Shown here in pieces: positions 6,361 to 12,987 of a stretch of DNA of 23,658 nt; positions within the stretch are counted from its first letter, which is position 1; each line of letters opens with the position of its first letter. The stretch lies in assembly GCA_946482295.1 (NCBI GenBank), contig CAMLRB010000027.1, positions 1-23,658 of the forward strand, read 5' to 3'. Made by a program: the position numbers and the translations under genes. Origin of the DNA: an uncultured Bacteriovorax sp. (GTDB taxonomy: Bacteria > Bdellovibrionota > Bacteriovoracia > Bacteriovoracales > Bacteriovoracaceae). Under the pieces are notes generated by a model. The model did not search any database. It worked only from the letters and a program-made list of their open reading frames with translations, and had not been told where the DNA came from.

Positions 6361-7716
6361 TTAATTTCTTAAAACAATTTCCCCTTCACGGATGCGGTCC
6401 ATGGCCTGAACAATCAGGCGGGCCGCCTCTTGAGGGGCGTGAAAGCCATAAGAGTTTTCAGCCTCAATAAAGTCGATCAGGAACTGAGCTTCTCTTTGAT
6501 AATTGAGAGCTTTATCCAGACGATCTTTGGCCATTTTGTTCTTTTGTGCCACCTTTATGTTATCCATAAAAGTCATGAGAGCATCCATCGCCTTCTTTCT
6601 CATTTCGAGGTGACGCTCTTGAATAGTCTGCACTCTTTCTAACAAATCTTTTTCCGGAGTATGGTGGCAAGTCTGACATGATTTATTCACGTTCAGCATA
6701 GGTGATCGAACATGGTGATTAGTAATTTTCATGGCCCCTACGCGCTCATATGGCATGTGGCAGTCCGTACATGAAACACCCGCTTTAGCGTGAATCCCTT
6801 GCGAGTACATTTCAAACTCAGGGTGCTGAGCTTTAAGAACTGGTGCTTGCGTTTCTGCGTGGACCCAGTCTTTATGTTTGTTTTCTTGGTAGTAACTGAG
6901 GATTTGATCGCCTTTGATCCCTTTAGACCATGGGAACGTCAACGTTTTCTCAGGTCCTTTGAAGAAGTATTCAACGTGGCATTGAGCACACACAAATGTT
7001 CTCATCTCTTGTTTAGTTGCTTGTTTATTAACATCGTAGTGTTGCACACCTTGGGATTTTTTATATTCTGCAATCCCAATCATGAAAGCTGGCTTTGTTA
7101 CACGCAACTCCATTGTTGAAGGAGTGTGACAATCAATACAGCTCACTGGATGTTTTACATTCGAACGTGCATCTTTATAAGGAAGTTTATTAAGAGCATG
7201 AAAGCCAGCGAAGATATCGCCATTTCCAGCTTTCATCATGGGAACATATGTTGAAGCATGACAGTTGATACAGGCCCCTGGTTGTTTTGAGAATTCCTGC
7301 CGTTTTGTATATTCTTGATCCAGAAGCATGTAAGCGTGTCCTCGCTCTTCTCTAAAATCATGAGAGAAAGCGTAACCATTCCACATTCTTTTCAACTGTG
7401 GATCTTCTTCAATTCTTGATTGCGAAACAACGCTGCGTGGATCGGCCTGATCTGGTGTTCTTGGAGTCGCTTCCGATCCACCGTAACGCGTGCGTTGTTG
7501 ATCGACTGTACGTTTATAAGAATCATATTGCTGTGGAAAATTTTTTCCCCATACTGCTGGATCGTCTTCCATTTCTCCAATTTCAACTACTCGGAAGAAA
7601 GTGTGCTTTGATTCCGTTTTTTTCTCCATAATGTTAACGAGCAAGAGACAGATTCCCACTCCAACAACTGCAGAGAGAGTCATGAGGGTAATGAGTTTTC
7701 CTTTTGATTTCATCAT
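6361..7716 (-). CDS. nrfA: Cytochrome c nitrite reductase, ammonia-forming, catalytic subunit (CXXCH variant)
   Basis: This pentahaem enzyme reduces nitrite to ammonium with six electrons in the periplasm. The 451 residues begin with an uncleaved-looking membrane anchor (about 8-29). Haem sites: CINCH 149-153, CIDCH 193-197, CAQCH 243-247, CTDCH 316-320, CQTCH 347-351. Likely active-site residues by family comparison are R125 (RGH), Y250 ('CAQCHVEYFF') and H298 ('LKAQHPEFE'); 'ITNHHVRSP' near 331-339 is also typical. The first, catalytic haem has CXXCH rather than the classical CXXCK, so histidine, not lysine, would be its proximal ligand. This variant exists in a known minority of NrfA proteins and needs no dedicated haem lyase; none is seen here. 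It lies 19 bases after nrfH and is cotranscribed. A second ATG directly follows the first. Confidence 0.96.
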   Translation of the reverse strand: MMKSKGKLITLMTLSAVVGVGICLLLVNIMEKKTESKHTFFRVVEIGEMEDDPAVWGKNFPQQYDSYKRTVDQQRTRYGGSEATPRTPDQADPRSVVSQSRIEEDPQLKRMWNGYAFSHDFREERGHAYMLLDQEYTKRQEFSKQPGACINCHASTYVPMMKAGNGDIFAGFHALNKLPYKDARSNVKHPVSCIDCHTPSTMELRVTKPAFMIGIAEYKKSQGVQHYDVNKQATKQEMRTFVCAQCHVEYFFKGPEKTLTFPWSKGIKGDQILSYYQENKHKDWVHAETQAPVLKAQHPEFEMYSQGIHAKAGVSCTDCHMPYERVGAMKITNHHVRSPMLNVNKSCQTCHHTPEKDLLERVQTIQERHLEMRKKAMDALMTFMDNIKVAQKNKMAKDRLDKALNYQREAQFLIDFIEAENSYGFHAPQEAARLIVQAMDRIREGEIVLRN

Positions 7717-7735
7717 AGCAACCTACTTATCCTTC

Positions 7736-8191
7736 TTAATGGGCATGGCCAACGGAGCGATGACAAGAAACGCATGAACGCCCTTCATCCATTCCTTGTT
7801 GATGAATTGTCGTATTCATTAAATTGAAGTGACAATTCATACACGCTTTCATTGTTATATTAAAATTGTGAGATCTAATTTGAAGAGGATCTTTATAGTT
7901 ACCCGTTGTGAATTTTAGCGAGTGCCAAAATCCATTGTCTGCTTTGTTAATATACTTCAACACAAAGTTTTTTGGAGTGTGACAAGAGTTACAAGTTGCC
8001 ACGGCATGATGGCTACCGCGACTCCAGCTCTCATATTGATCGCGCATCAAATGACAATTCATGCAGGCCTTAGGATCGTCGGAAAAATAAGAATATCCCT
8101 TAGCATAGATGAAGGTATAAGACCCAAATCCAATGATGAGTCCAATTAACGAAGCTGCGAGTATAAACAGTAAAGGTATTTTCTTATTCAT
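7736..8191 (-). CDS. nrfH: Cytochrome c nitrite reductase small subunit, membrane quinol dehydrogenase
   Basis: NrfH is the NapC/NrfH-family tetrahaem protein that takes electrons from menaquinol and passes them to NrfA. The 151 residues have one N-terminal membrane helix (about 5-30) and four CXXCH sites: CMNCH near 43, CNSCH near 68, CMNCH near 117 and CVSCH near 140. The first is followed by 'LM', giving the CXXCHXM arrangement in which Met ligates haem 1 in NrfH. The usual family size and the position directly before nrfA make the call firm. Upstream (8192-8239) I see no Shine-Dalgarno sequence and no convincing FNR-type TTGAT-N4-ATCAA site. TTGGCA is present but the matching -10 is poor, so regulation cannot be read. 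Confidence 0.96.
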   Translation of the reverse strand: MNKKIPLLFILAASLIGLIIGFGSYTFIYAKGYSYFSDDPKACMNCHLMRDQYESWSRGSHHAVATCNSCHTPKNFVLKYINKADNGFWHSLKFTTGNYKDPLQIRSHNFNITMKACMNCHFNLMNTTIHQQGMDEGRSCVSCHRSVGHAH

Positions 8192-8239
8192 AACTTATTC
8201 GATTTTTGCAGAATAGGTGCCAAAAAAATATGACTTTGA

Positions 8240-8782
8240 TTAGGCTTTTGGAAAATCTTTTGATTCACCTGTGCGGTAATCCAGAAGCCCGTTCATTTTT
8301 TCATTTGTGTAAAAATGAAGTTCAACGAGAACTCCGAATCGTGGGTGAAGTTTCATTGCAATTAATTTGAACCCGGCCTTGAGTTTGGGAACCAACACTG
8401 CATTATTAGTGGCGCGGTGAAGACTTGAAATGATCTGAAAACCTTCGCCCTTGGCCTTCTCTATCATCATGTTCATCATTTTTTTATAAACACCCTGGTT
8501 TCGATACTCTGGAAAGACTGCGGAATTCACCATATAAAATTCTTCGGCGTCTTTTTGAACACCCCAACTCCATCCGGCAAGTTTTTCACCATCTTTGCAA
8601 ATGAGGTGGAAGCGAATTTCTGTTTTGCACTTACTTTGCAGCGTTTTGAATTTTTCTGATTCTTCGTCGGACCAGTAGAGCGAATAGTTCACATCATTGT
8701 TTTCGGCAAACAATTTGGGACGATTCTCTCTGAAAAGAGGAAAAAATTCTTCGGACGAAATAAATGAATAAGTTAAATGCAT
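8240..8782 (-). CDS. GNAT-family acetyltransferase
   Basis: This 180-residue cytoplasmic protein has the GNAT core: beta-rich 'LAGWSWGVQKDAEEFYMVNS', then 'VFPEYRNQGVYKKMMNMMIE' (about residues 92-111) where the R/Q-X-X-G-X-Y/A signature binds acetyl-CoA. 'GFQIISSLHRATNNAVLVPK' and 'AGFKLIAM' match the following strand and helix. The substrate is unknown. It reads in the same direction as nrfHA and ends 48 bases before nrfH, so read-through is possible, but nothing ties it to nitrite metabolism. The divergent DoxX-like gene starts 71 bases away. Confidence 0.82.
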   Translation of the reverse strand: MHLTYSFISSEEFFPLFRENRPKLFAENNDVNYSLYWSDEESEKFKTLQSKCKTEIRFHLICKDGEKLAGWSWGVQKDAEEFYMVNSAVFPEYRNQGVYKKMMNMMIEKAKGEGFQIISSLHRATNNAVLVPKLKAGFKLIAMKLHPRFGVLVELHFYTNEKMNGLLDYRTGESKDFPKA

Positions 8783-8853
8783 CAGTCAATTATGACAAAG
8801 ATGGTACAAAAGTTGAAGCTTAGTTTATAGAAGTTTTTTTCAAGGAGGAATTA

Positions 8854-9312
8854 ATGGAAAAAACAAACATTCCAATCACATCCGAAACTCAATATTCTGA
8901 ACACGCCTACAATGTTTTAAAAACTGGTTTCGTTCTTGCCCCAATTGTTGCAGGTGCAGACAAATTTTTTAATTACCTCACAGAATGGCCTGATTATCTG
9001 GCCCCCTTTTTCCCTGAGATGCTGAATGTTTCCTCTTCCACTTTCATGTTGGGAGTTGGTGTTGTTGAAATCATAGTTGGGATTGGGGTCTTACTAAAAC
9101 CTAAAATTTTTGCTTACATTCTGAGTGCGTGGTTAGTTGGTATAATTGTCAACCTCTTCATGCTGGGTGGCTACTACGACATTGCTCTTCGGGATTTAGG
9201 TCTTTCATTAGGAGCCTTTGCCCTTGGTCAATTGGCCGTTCCTCATGAACATCACCTGCACGCAGGTGAAAGAAGCTGGAGACGAGATTATCACCGTCAT
9301 CCTGCTCATTAA
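8854..9312 (+). CDS. DoxX-like membrane protein with His-rich C-terminus
   Basis: This 152-residue protein has four predicted membrane helices (about 22-38, 62-81, 86-104, 113-128). The first contains 'VLAPIVAGADKFFNYLTEWP', resembling the DoxX/DoxD-family 'aG.dKf' motif. The tail after residue 130 is unusual: HEHHLHAGERSWRRDYHRHP then AH, with 7 histidines in 22 residues, a possible metal-binding tail facing one side of the membrane. AAGGAGG (8842-8848) precedes the ATG by 5 bases. DoxX-like proteins have been linked to thiol and redox handling but the biochemical role is generally undefined. It appears monocistronic. Confidence 0.75.
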   Translation: MEKTNIPITSETQYSEHAYNVLKTGFVLAPIVAGADKFFNYLTEWPDYLAPFFPEMLNVSSSTFMLGVGVVEIIVGIGVLLKPKIFAYILSAWLVGIIVNLFMLGGYYDIALRDLGLSLGAFALGQLAVPHEHHLHAGERSWRRDYHRHPAH

Positions 9313-9373
9313 TTTCCGAGTAATCTATGCTGGATTAGAGCACAGCGGATTTCATCAGAGGAGAATATGAAAT

Positions 9374-9718
9374 ATGCTCGTCTTTATGAAAAGTACATTC
9401 ACAATTTTTGGAACCGCACTCATATTACTTCAACAAAATGCGATTGCAGCGATCAATTATACTTGCCCGCAGAAATCAACTGCGGGTGTGAAAGAGATTG
9501 CTCTCTTTGATGGAAATCCTAGAGAAAATGCCCGACTCGCTCCTTTTAGAGATTCGGAACCTCAAATGTGGAGCTTCCCTAAAGCGAAGTCTGAGCCTCT
9601 TTATCTAGGTTGTTATTATGGAAAACGAGAGGAAGCAACTTATAAAGAGTTGCCGTCAACTCTTACAAAATGCGTAAGAAGATATCAGAACTCAACGCCA
9701 TATTTCGAATGTACCTAG
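9374..9718 (+). CDS. Small exported protein, STY0301-like
   Basis: The 114-residue product has a signal peptide ('KSTFTIFGTALILLQQNAIA', cleavage after AIA near residue 25), so the mature protein of about 89 residues is periplasmic or secreted. The layout 'INYTCPQ...IALFDGNPRENARLAP...WSF...LYLGCYYGK...LPSTLTKCVRR' with four cysteines resembles the STY0301 family of small exported proteins, function unknown; I hold this loosely. The ATG at 9374 is 10 bases after the AGGAG core (9359-9363). An in-frame ATG at 9386 would give a cleaner signal peptide but is too far from the ribosome site. An out-of-frame ATG at 9367 lies between them. Confidence 0.7.
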   Translation: MLVFMKSTFTIFGTALILLQQNAIAAINYTCPQKSTAGVKEIALFDGNPRENARLAPFRDSEPQMWSFPKAKSEPLYLGCYYGKREEATYKELPSTLTKCVRRYQNSTPYFECT

Positions 9719-9731
9719 TGGATTTGAGAAT

Positions 9732-10178
9732 TTATTTTCGTGTATACTCCGCGATCATCACTCCACCCGCATCAAATGTCCGGCTTAAGACAAATCCAAA
9801 TCGTTCGTAGAGATTTCTCGCCGGAACATTTTGTTCGCCAGTCGAAACGATTAGAGGCATTCCAGGTGTTCTTGTATTTAAAACATTCTGAAGAAGGGCC
9901 TTCCCAATTCCATTTTTAAAGAATTCGGGATCTACACACATGCGAGAAATTCGAAGATAAGAGTCTTCTGGTTGAGTGGCAACGAAACCAATGAGTTTTC
10001 CATCAAGAACAAAACCGCGAAAATTTTCTTCGGCCTGCTGAAGTTCCTCTAGTGTTTCGTGCAATGGAGGGATGGCATCGGTCCCAATCAATTTTGCTTC
10101 AATGGCATAAGATGCTCTCTGAACTCTATAAATTTCTTCAAGATAGCTTTGTTCGCGGGTATCAAGTTTAACAATCAT
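9732..10178 (-). CDS. GNAT-family acetyltransferase
   Basis: This 148-residue protein has a canonical GNAT fold: 'GKLIGFVATQPEDSYLRISR' (strands 3-4), 'CVDPEFFKNGIGKALLQNVL' (motif A with the Q/N-X-X-G-X-G/A pyrophosphate loop as KNGIGK) and 'NVPARNLYERFGFVLSRTF' (motif B, near residues 115-133). It probably acetylates a small molecule or an N-terminal amine; the substrate is unknown. The start follows the stop of the upstream lipoprotein gene by 7 bases, so the two form a short operon. The ribosome site is weak (AGAG), in line with coupled translation. Confidence 0.9.
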   Translation of the reverse strand: MIVKLDTREQSYLEEIYRVQRASYAIEAKLIGTDAIPPLHETLEELQQAEENFRGFVLDGKLIGFVATQPEDSYLRISRMCVDPEFFKNGIGKALLQNVLNTRTPGMPLIVSTGEQNVPARNLYERFGFVLSRTFDAGGVMIAEYTRK

Positions 10179-10185
10179 GTGTACT

Positions 10186-10578
10186 CTAATTTAAGTTTTC
10201 GATTCGTTCAGTTTTAAAAGTCTTATTATGAGTCAAATAGACTCTTCCATCAACAAAGATATGCACGACGAACATTTTCTCTGTCTGATTCACATTGACG
10301 AACTCTCCGGTACAAACATCTTTCAAGCATTCTGATGATTCGGGAGTGAGATCACGAACATTATACCAACCCAATTTTTCTACGAAGGCTTCTTCTGAAT
10401 TTTCAATCCCTCGAAGTTCGGTCACTCTTGCGACTCGATTATGCAATGTCATCACAACATCGTTCACTTGAATTTTTTTATGACTAGAAAATGTTCTAAA
10501 CGTCGGAGAGGAATCAATTGTTGTCGAACATCCAGTGATTAAAAATAATGCAATAAGAATAAAAAAAGGTTTGCGCAT
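10186..10578 (-). CDS. Hypothetical lipoprotein
   Basis: From the ATG at 10576-10578 the product is 130 residues beginning MRKPFFILIALFLITGCSTT, a clear lipoprotein signal with lipobox ITGC (C17). GGAG lies 6 bases before this ATG, so I prefer it to the TTG five codons upstream. The mature domain is beta-rich ('IQVNDVVMTLHNRVARVTEL', 'MFVVHIFVDGRVYLTHNK') with two cysteines near 84 and 88 that may pair. No family is recognised. The ribosome site lies in one arm of a perfect 6-bp hairpin, which could dampen translation. It is first in a two-gene unit with the GNAT gene. Confidence 0.75.
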   Translation of the reverse strand: MRKPFFILIALFLITGCSTTIDSSPTFRTFSSHKKIQVNDVVMTLHNRVARVTELRGIENSEEAFVEKLGWYNVRDLTPESSECLKDVCTGEFVNVNQTEKMFVVHIFVDGRVYLTHNKTFKTERIENLN

Positions 10579-10582
10579 TTGT

Positions 10583-10601
10583 GCTCCAGACAATGTGGAG
10601 C
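10583..10601 (-). promoter_or_regulatory. mRNA hairpin over the lipoprotein ribosome site
   Basis: GCTCCA and TGGAGC are perfect 6-base arms with a 7-base loop just upstream of the ATG at 10578. In the minus-strand mRNA the 3' arm holds the GGAG ribosome site. It may be a translational damper or a coincidence. Confidence 0.4.
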
Positions 10602-10623
10602 TTGAGTATCGGCACTTAACGCT

Positions 10624-10637
10624 TTCACAAAAGTGAA
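10624..10637. promoter_or_regulatory. 14-base palindrome TTCAC-AAAA-GTGAA
   Basis: TTCAC (10624-10628) and GTGAA (10633-10637) are perfect inverted arms in the 154-base gap between the divergent lipoprotein gene and the 59-residue gene at 10733. It looks like a transcription factor site. A TTTGATCAAA palindrome at about 10674-10683 is the only other symmetric element in this gap, and I could not place a convincing promoter there. Confidence 0.35.
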
Positions 10638-10732
10638 TTTTTCCTCAAGGAAGTTTTGCACATGCTGCGTATTTTTGATCAAAGCTTTTCAATCTAGAAC
10701 TAAGGTCCCCCACATAAAGAAGGAATTCTAAG

Positions 10733-10912
10733 ATGGCAGGACAAGTCGCAAAGCAACCACTCACGAAACGCTTAGAGGATATTATTCACTTCATGCTCGC
10801 AGGTGTACTCCAAGGTAAAAATACCTCTATCGACCTCGAAAATATTTGTGGAGATGACTACCTCGTCTTCTCAGTCAAAGGGACTGAGGAGACGTGGAAA
10901 GTGAAAATTTGA
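10733..10912 (+). CDS. Small hypothetical protein, 59 residues
   Basis: The frame opens with ATG at 10733, preceded by AAGGA (10720-10724), and ends TGA at 10912. The product starts MAGQVAKQPLTKRLEDIIHF and ends 'DDYLVFSVKGTEETWKVKI'. It predicts an amphipathic helix (about 10-27) and a C-terminal beta hairpin (about 43-59), a compact cytoplasmic fold with one cysteine. There is no signal peptide or membrane segment. No family is recognised. Codon use looks ordinary and the ribosome site is plausible. The gene is isolated: upstream genes diverge from it and the receiver gene converges on it after 7 bases. Confidence 0.62.
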   Translation: MAGQVAKQPLTKRLEDIIHFMLAGVLQGKNTSIDLENICGDDYLVFSVKGTEETWKVKI

Positions 10913-10919
10913 AATAAAA

Positions 10920-11300
10920 CTAAGACGCTTTAATGATTAATTCGAGTCGATCAAAATCAACAGGCTTCTGAACAAGATAAGTGTTAGGCAATTCGTCTGA
11001 AAGATGTGCGATTTCTGGAAGTGCACCAGTGATGAGCACTATAGGCGTTTCTGAGTTCACACCAAGACCATTTCTAAGGGCCACAAGTAGATCAATCCCA
11101 TTAAGGCGAGGCATTTTGTGATCGAGTAAAATGAGATCGTACTTTTCAACCGTACATTTCATCATGGCCTCAACACCATCATTAGAAAATGTTAGGTTTT
11201 TCTCGCCCATTGTTTCATTTAAGAACATTTTAAAAACCTGGTGGATTTCTTGCTCATCATCAACGATCAAAATGTTTTTCATGTTTTGTACTTCCATCAT
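10920..11300 (-). CDS. Response regulator, receiver domain only
   Basis: This 126-residue protein is a lone CheY-like receiver. The acidic pair is D14-D15 ('LIVDDEQ'), the phosphorylation site D60 ('LILLDHKMP'), the switch residue T91 ('LITG') and the conserved lysine K112 ('VQKPVDF'). There is no output domain, so it must act by protein contact or as a phosphate relay. AGGA sits about 7 bases before a double ATG (11295-11300); a third ATG at 11280-11282 matches the start of its paralogue. It lies 74 bases downstream of the paralogous receiver gene and is probably cotranscribed. The partner kinase is not evident; the large kinase at 18132-20048 is a distant candidate only. Confidence 0.92.
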   Translation of the reverse strand: MMEVQNMKNILIVDDEQEIHQVFKMFLNETMGEKNLTFSNDGVEAMMKCTVEKYDLILLDHKMPRLNGIDLLVALRNGLGVNSETPIVLITGALPEIAHLSDELPNTYLVQKPVDFDRLELIIKAS

Positions 11301-11355
11301 TTTGTTATCCTAAAAAAGTAACACGTTTATCGGTCTTATTAAGTTCTATCGTAGA

Positions 11356-11369
11356 TGAAGATTTCTTCA
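11356..11369. promoter_or_regulatory. Palindrome TGAAGA-TT-TCTTCA between the receiver genes
   Basis: Perfect 6-base inverted arms with a 2-base centre lie in the 74-base gap between the two receiver genes. No U-run follows on the minus strand, so it is not a standard terminator; the two-base centre suits a protein site better than an RNA loop. Confidence 0.3.
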
Positions 11370-11374
11370 AGCTT

Positions 11375-11734
11375 CTAACCCTGTAAAATGAGCTGTAATT
11401 TTTTGAAATCTACAGGTTTGTTTAAGAAATAAGTTTTCGCTAATTCGTGGGGAGTGTGGTCGATTTCAGGGATATAGCCAGAGATGACAATTATAGGAGT
11501 CACTCTATTAGGTCCATGAGTTGTTCGAATTGCGACAAGTAAATCAGCGCCATTGAGTTTAGGCATACGATGGTCAAGCAGAATAAAATCGAATTTATTA
11601 AGCGAACATTTCATCAAAGCATCGACACCATCAGTGGCAACCGTGATGTTCTCCTCACCCATTATTTTTAATAAATAGTGTTCATAGAGCTCACGAATGT
11701 CTTGCTCATCATCGATGATAAGGATCTTTTTCAT
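11375..11734 (-). CDS. Response regulator, receiver domain only (paralogue)
   Basis: This 119-residue lone receiver has D8-D9 ('LIIDDEQ'), phosphorylation site D54 ('FILLDHRMP'), switch residue S85 ('VISG') and K106 ('LNKPVDF'). It aligns without gaps to the receiver encoded just downstream, with about half the residues identical, including the shared 'DGV.A.MKC', 'LLDH.MP.LNG.DLLVA.R' and 'KPVDF' blocks, so the pair arose by tandem duplication. Differences concentrate in the loop after the lysine-proximal strand (residues about 71-78 and 87-98), the surface that usually contacts partners. AAAGG precedes the ATG. The hypothetical membrane gene 36 bases upstream reads the same way. Confidence 0.92.
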   Translation of the reverse strand: MKKILIIDDEQDIRELYEHYLLKIMGEENITVATDGVDALMKCSLNKFDFILLDHRMPKLNGADLLVAIRTTHGPNRVTPIIVISGYIPEIDHTPHELAKTYFLNKPVDFKKLQLILQG

Positions 11735-11770
11735 AGGGCCTTTATCGGCATTTCAGGCCGGATATAAAAT

Positions 11771-12103
11771 TCATTTACCCGATAGCAACTGTCGGATAAA
11801 GCGTTTTAATTGCTCTTTTTCCCTGATAATTTCTGCTTTTGAACGCAATCCCATCTTTCTTAGGATCTTTACAATCGGAGCACGATTAAGAGTGGCATTC
11901 ATAACGAGGTAAGGGATTGAAACAATGGGAGCGAGAATCCACAATTTTTTCTTACGCGTACGGGACAAAAAAAATTGAGCAATGACGACACCGGCATTAA
12001 TGAACTTTGCTGCCGTCTCCAAGCTCACTTCTCGATCAACTTTTTTGAGTCGTATGGAAGCGGTTTGACGATCATAAGGAATTTTTGAATTTGAAAGTTC
12101 CAT
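11771..12103 (-). CDS. Hypothetical small membrane-hairpin protein
   Basis: This 110-residue protein has a strong GGAGG box before its ATG. Two hydrophobic stretches (about 33-46 and 54-69) are joined by the very basic turn 'SRTRKKKLW', so a helical hairpin in the inner membrane with a cytoplasmic loop is likely. N-terminal (1-30) and C-terminal (80-110) parts are charged; the latter is helical ('LRSKAEIIREKEQLKRFIRQ'). No family is recognised. It is first in a same-strand group with two lone receivers, so a link to that signalling pair is possible but rests only on position. Confidence 0.65.
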   Translation of the reverse strand: MELSNSKIPYDRQTASIRLKKVDREVSLETAAKFINAGVVIAQFFLSRTRKKKLWILAPIVSIPYLVMNATLNRAPIVKILRKMGLRSKAEIIREKEQLKRFIRQLLSGK

Positions 12104-12155
12104 AATGTTCCTCCACGTCCATTTTACCCCAGGCCTCTAAAGAATATAAAGGAAC

Positions 12156-12184
12156 TCGAAATCAAGACTGTTTTGCTTTATAAT
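12156..12184 (+). promoter_or_regulatory. Promoter of the paired membrane-protein genes (leaderless geometry)
   Basis: TCGAAA (12156-12161) and a consensus TATAAT (12179-12184) are 17 bases apart. Eight bases separate the -10 from the ATG at 12193, and no Shine-Dalgarno sequence is present. Confidence 0.6.
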
Positions 12185-12192
12185 TGATCCTT

Positions 12193-12558
12193 ATGAAATT
12201 ATTTATTACTAAAATAATTGCCTTCTATATAGGCTGTTTTACCTGCTATTTTCTACAGAAAGAATTGCATTTCACTGCTGTGACGGCGGCAGCATGCATT
12301 GGTCTTGCTGGCTCGTTTTTACATTTCCCACGCTTTTATGAAAAAAGTGGATTGCATGCGGCCCTTTACTCTGGGGCTTTCGCTGGAATGACATCACTCA
12401 CACTTCTTCGCAGTCCAATGGACGTTTTTATTCTTTCTCTTTTCTGCGCCATACTTTTTATTTCAAGTCGCCCTTTCGCTAACGGATTTGGAGGACGACT
12501 TGGAACAATTGCTTTCATTTCTTCTGCTGTCTTTTTTGTAATGAGGAAAATGTTGTGA
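12193..12558 (+). CDS. Small membrane protein, first of a paralogous pair
   Basis: From the ATG at 12193 the product is 121 residues with about four membrane helices (about 5-22, 30-43, 56-70, 77-91) and a last hydrophobic stretch 'LGTIAFISSAVFFVM'. Its second half, 'LHAALYSGAFAGMTS...FILSLFCAILF...GFGGRLGTIAFIS', matches the next protein at the same spacing, so the two are paralogues. An upstream in-frame TTG (12184) overlaps the -10 box and cannot be the start if that promoter is used. The stop overlaps the next start by 4 bases (GTGA). No named family is recognised; a two-subunit membrane complex is the natural reading. Confidence 0.72.
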   Translation: MKLFITKIIAFYIGCFTCYFLQKELHFTAVTAAACIGLAGSFLHFPRFYEKSGLHAALYSGAFAGMTSLTLLRSPMDVFILSLFCAILFISSRPFANGFGGRLGTIAFISSAVFFVMRKML

Positions 12559-12956
12559 TCAATTTATCTATTCTTGGGGTTTCTATTTTTAGTTCTCAAC
12601 TCACTTATGTCTTGGCAAAAAAAACACATTGGGGATCCATTCGCATTTCTGCGATGACAACTTTAATTTTCGTACTCATTATGCATTTAACTTCTATCCC
12701 CTTCGCAGAAACTTTAAATGCTGCTTTTTTGGGTGCAAGTTTCCTGGGAATGAGTGATCCTTCTCTCTTTTGTCATCGCGATCTTTTTATGGGTAGCCTT
12801 ATTTTTACCTTAATTTTTATTTTCATTTTGCCTTATAACATTGGACTGGGCGGTGCTCTTGGGACTGCGGCCTTCGTCTCTTGCTTGATCATTCGCCTCA
12901 TTCGCAAAGCTATCCCTATAACTAGGCGCAACTTTCCATCATTCAAAAGAGTTTGA
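12555..12956 (+). CDS. Small membrane protein, second of a paralogous pair
   Basis: This 133-residue protein starts at GTG inside the stop of its partner, so translation is coupled. About four hydrophobic helices (3-18, 30-46, 56-66, 78-95) are followed by 'GLGGALGTAAFVSCLIIRLI', the counterpart of the partner's 'GFGGRLGTIAFISSAVFFVM'; 'LNAAFLGASFLGMSD' matches 'LHAALYSGAFAGMTS'. A basic tail, 'RKAIPITRRNFPSFKRV', is absent from the partner and should lie in the cytoplasm. Pairs of small homologous membrane proteins translated together often form obligate heterodimers with opposite topology (known for SMR and Fluc pairs); that is only a hypothesis here. Function unknown. Confidence 0.72.
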   Translation: MINLSILGVSIFSSQLTYVLAKKTHWGSIRISAMTTLIFVLIMHLTSIPFAETLNAAFLGASFLGMSDPSLFCHRDLFMGSLIFTLIFIFILPYNIGLGGALGTAAFVSCLIIRLIRKAIPITRRNFPSFKRV

Positions 12957-12987
12957 TAAATAGCTCTCAACTTCACAGGGAGCCTTC

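Noticed and set aside
8192..8239. Possible FNR or NsrR site upstream of nrfH
   Set aside because: TAATCAAAG is present but no symmetric TTGAT-N4-ATCAA or comparable dyad can be completed within the gap.
9367..9480. ATG at 9367 in a different frame, close to the AGAGGAGA ribosome site
   Set aside because: Its frame closes after about 40 codons and has no signal peptide or family sense, and it is only 3 bases from the AGGAG core. The 9374 frame gives an exported protein.
10624..10643. TTCAC-AAAA-GTGAA followed by TTTTT read as a terminator
   Set aside because: The stem is only 5 bp with 4 AT-rich loop bases, and no gene ends upstream on the plus strand to need it.
11735..11770. GGCC...GGCC pairing before the second receiver gene as a terminator or riboswitch
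   Set aside because: The stem is 4 bp with a long loop and no U-run; GGCC tetramers are common throughout this window.
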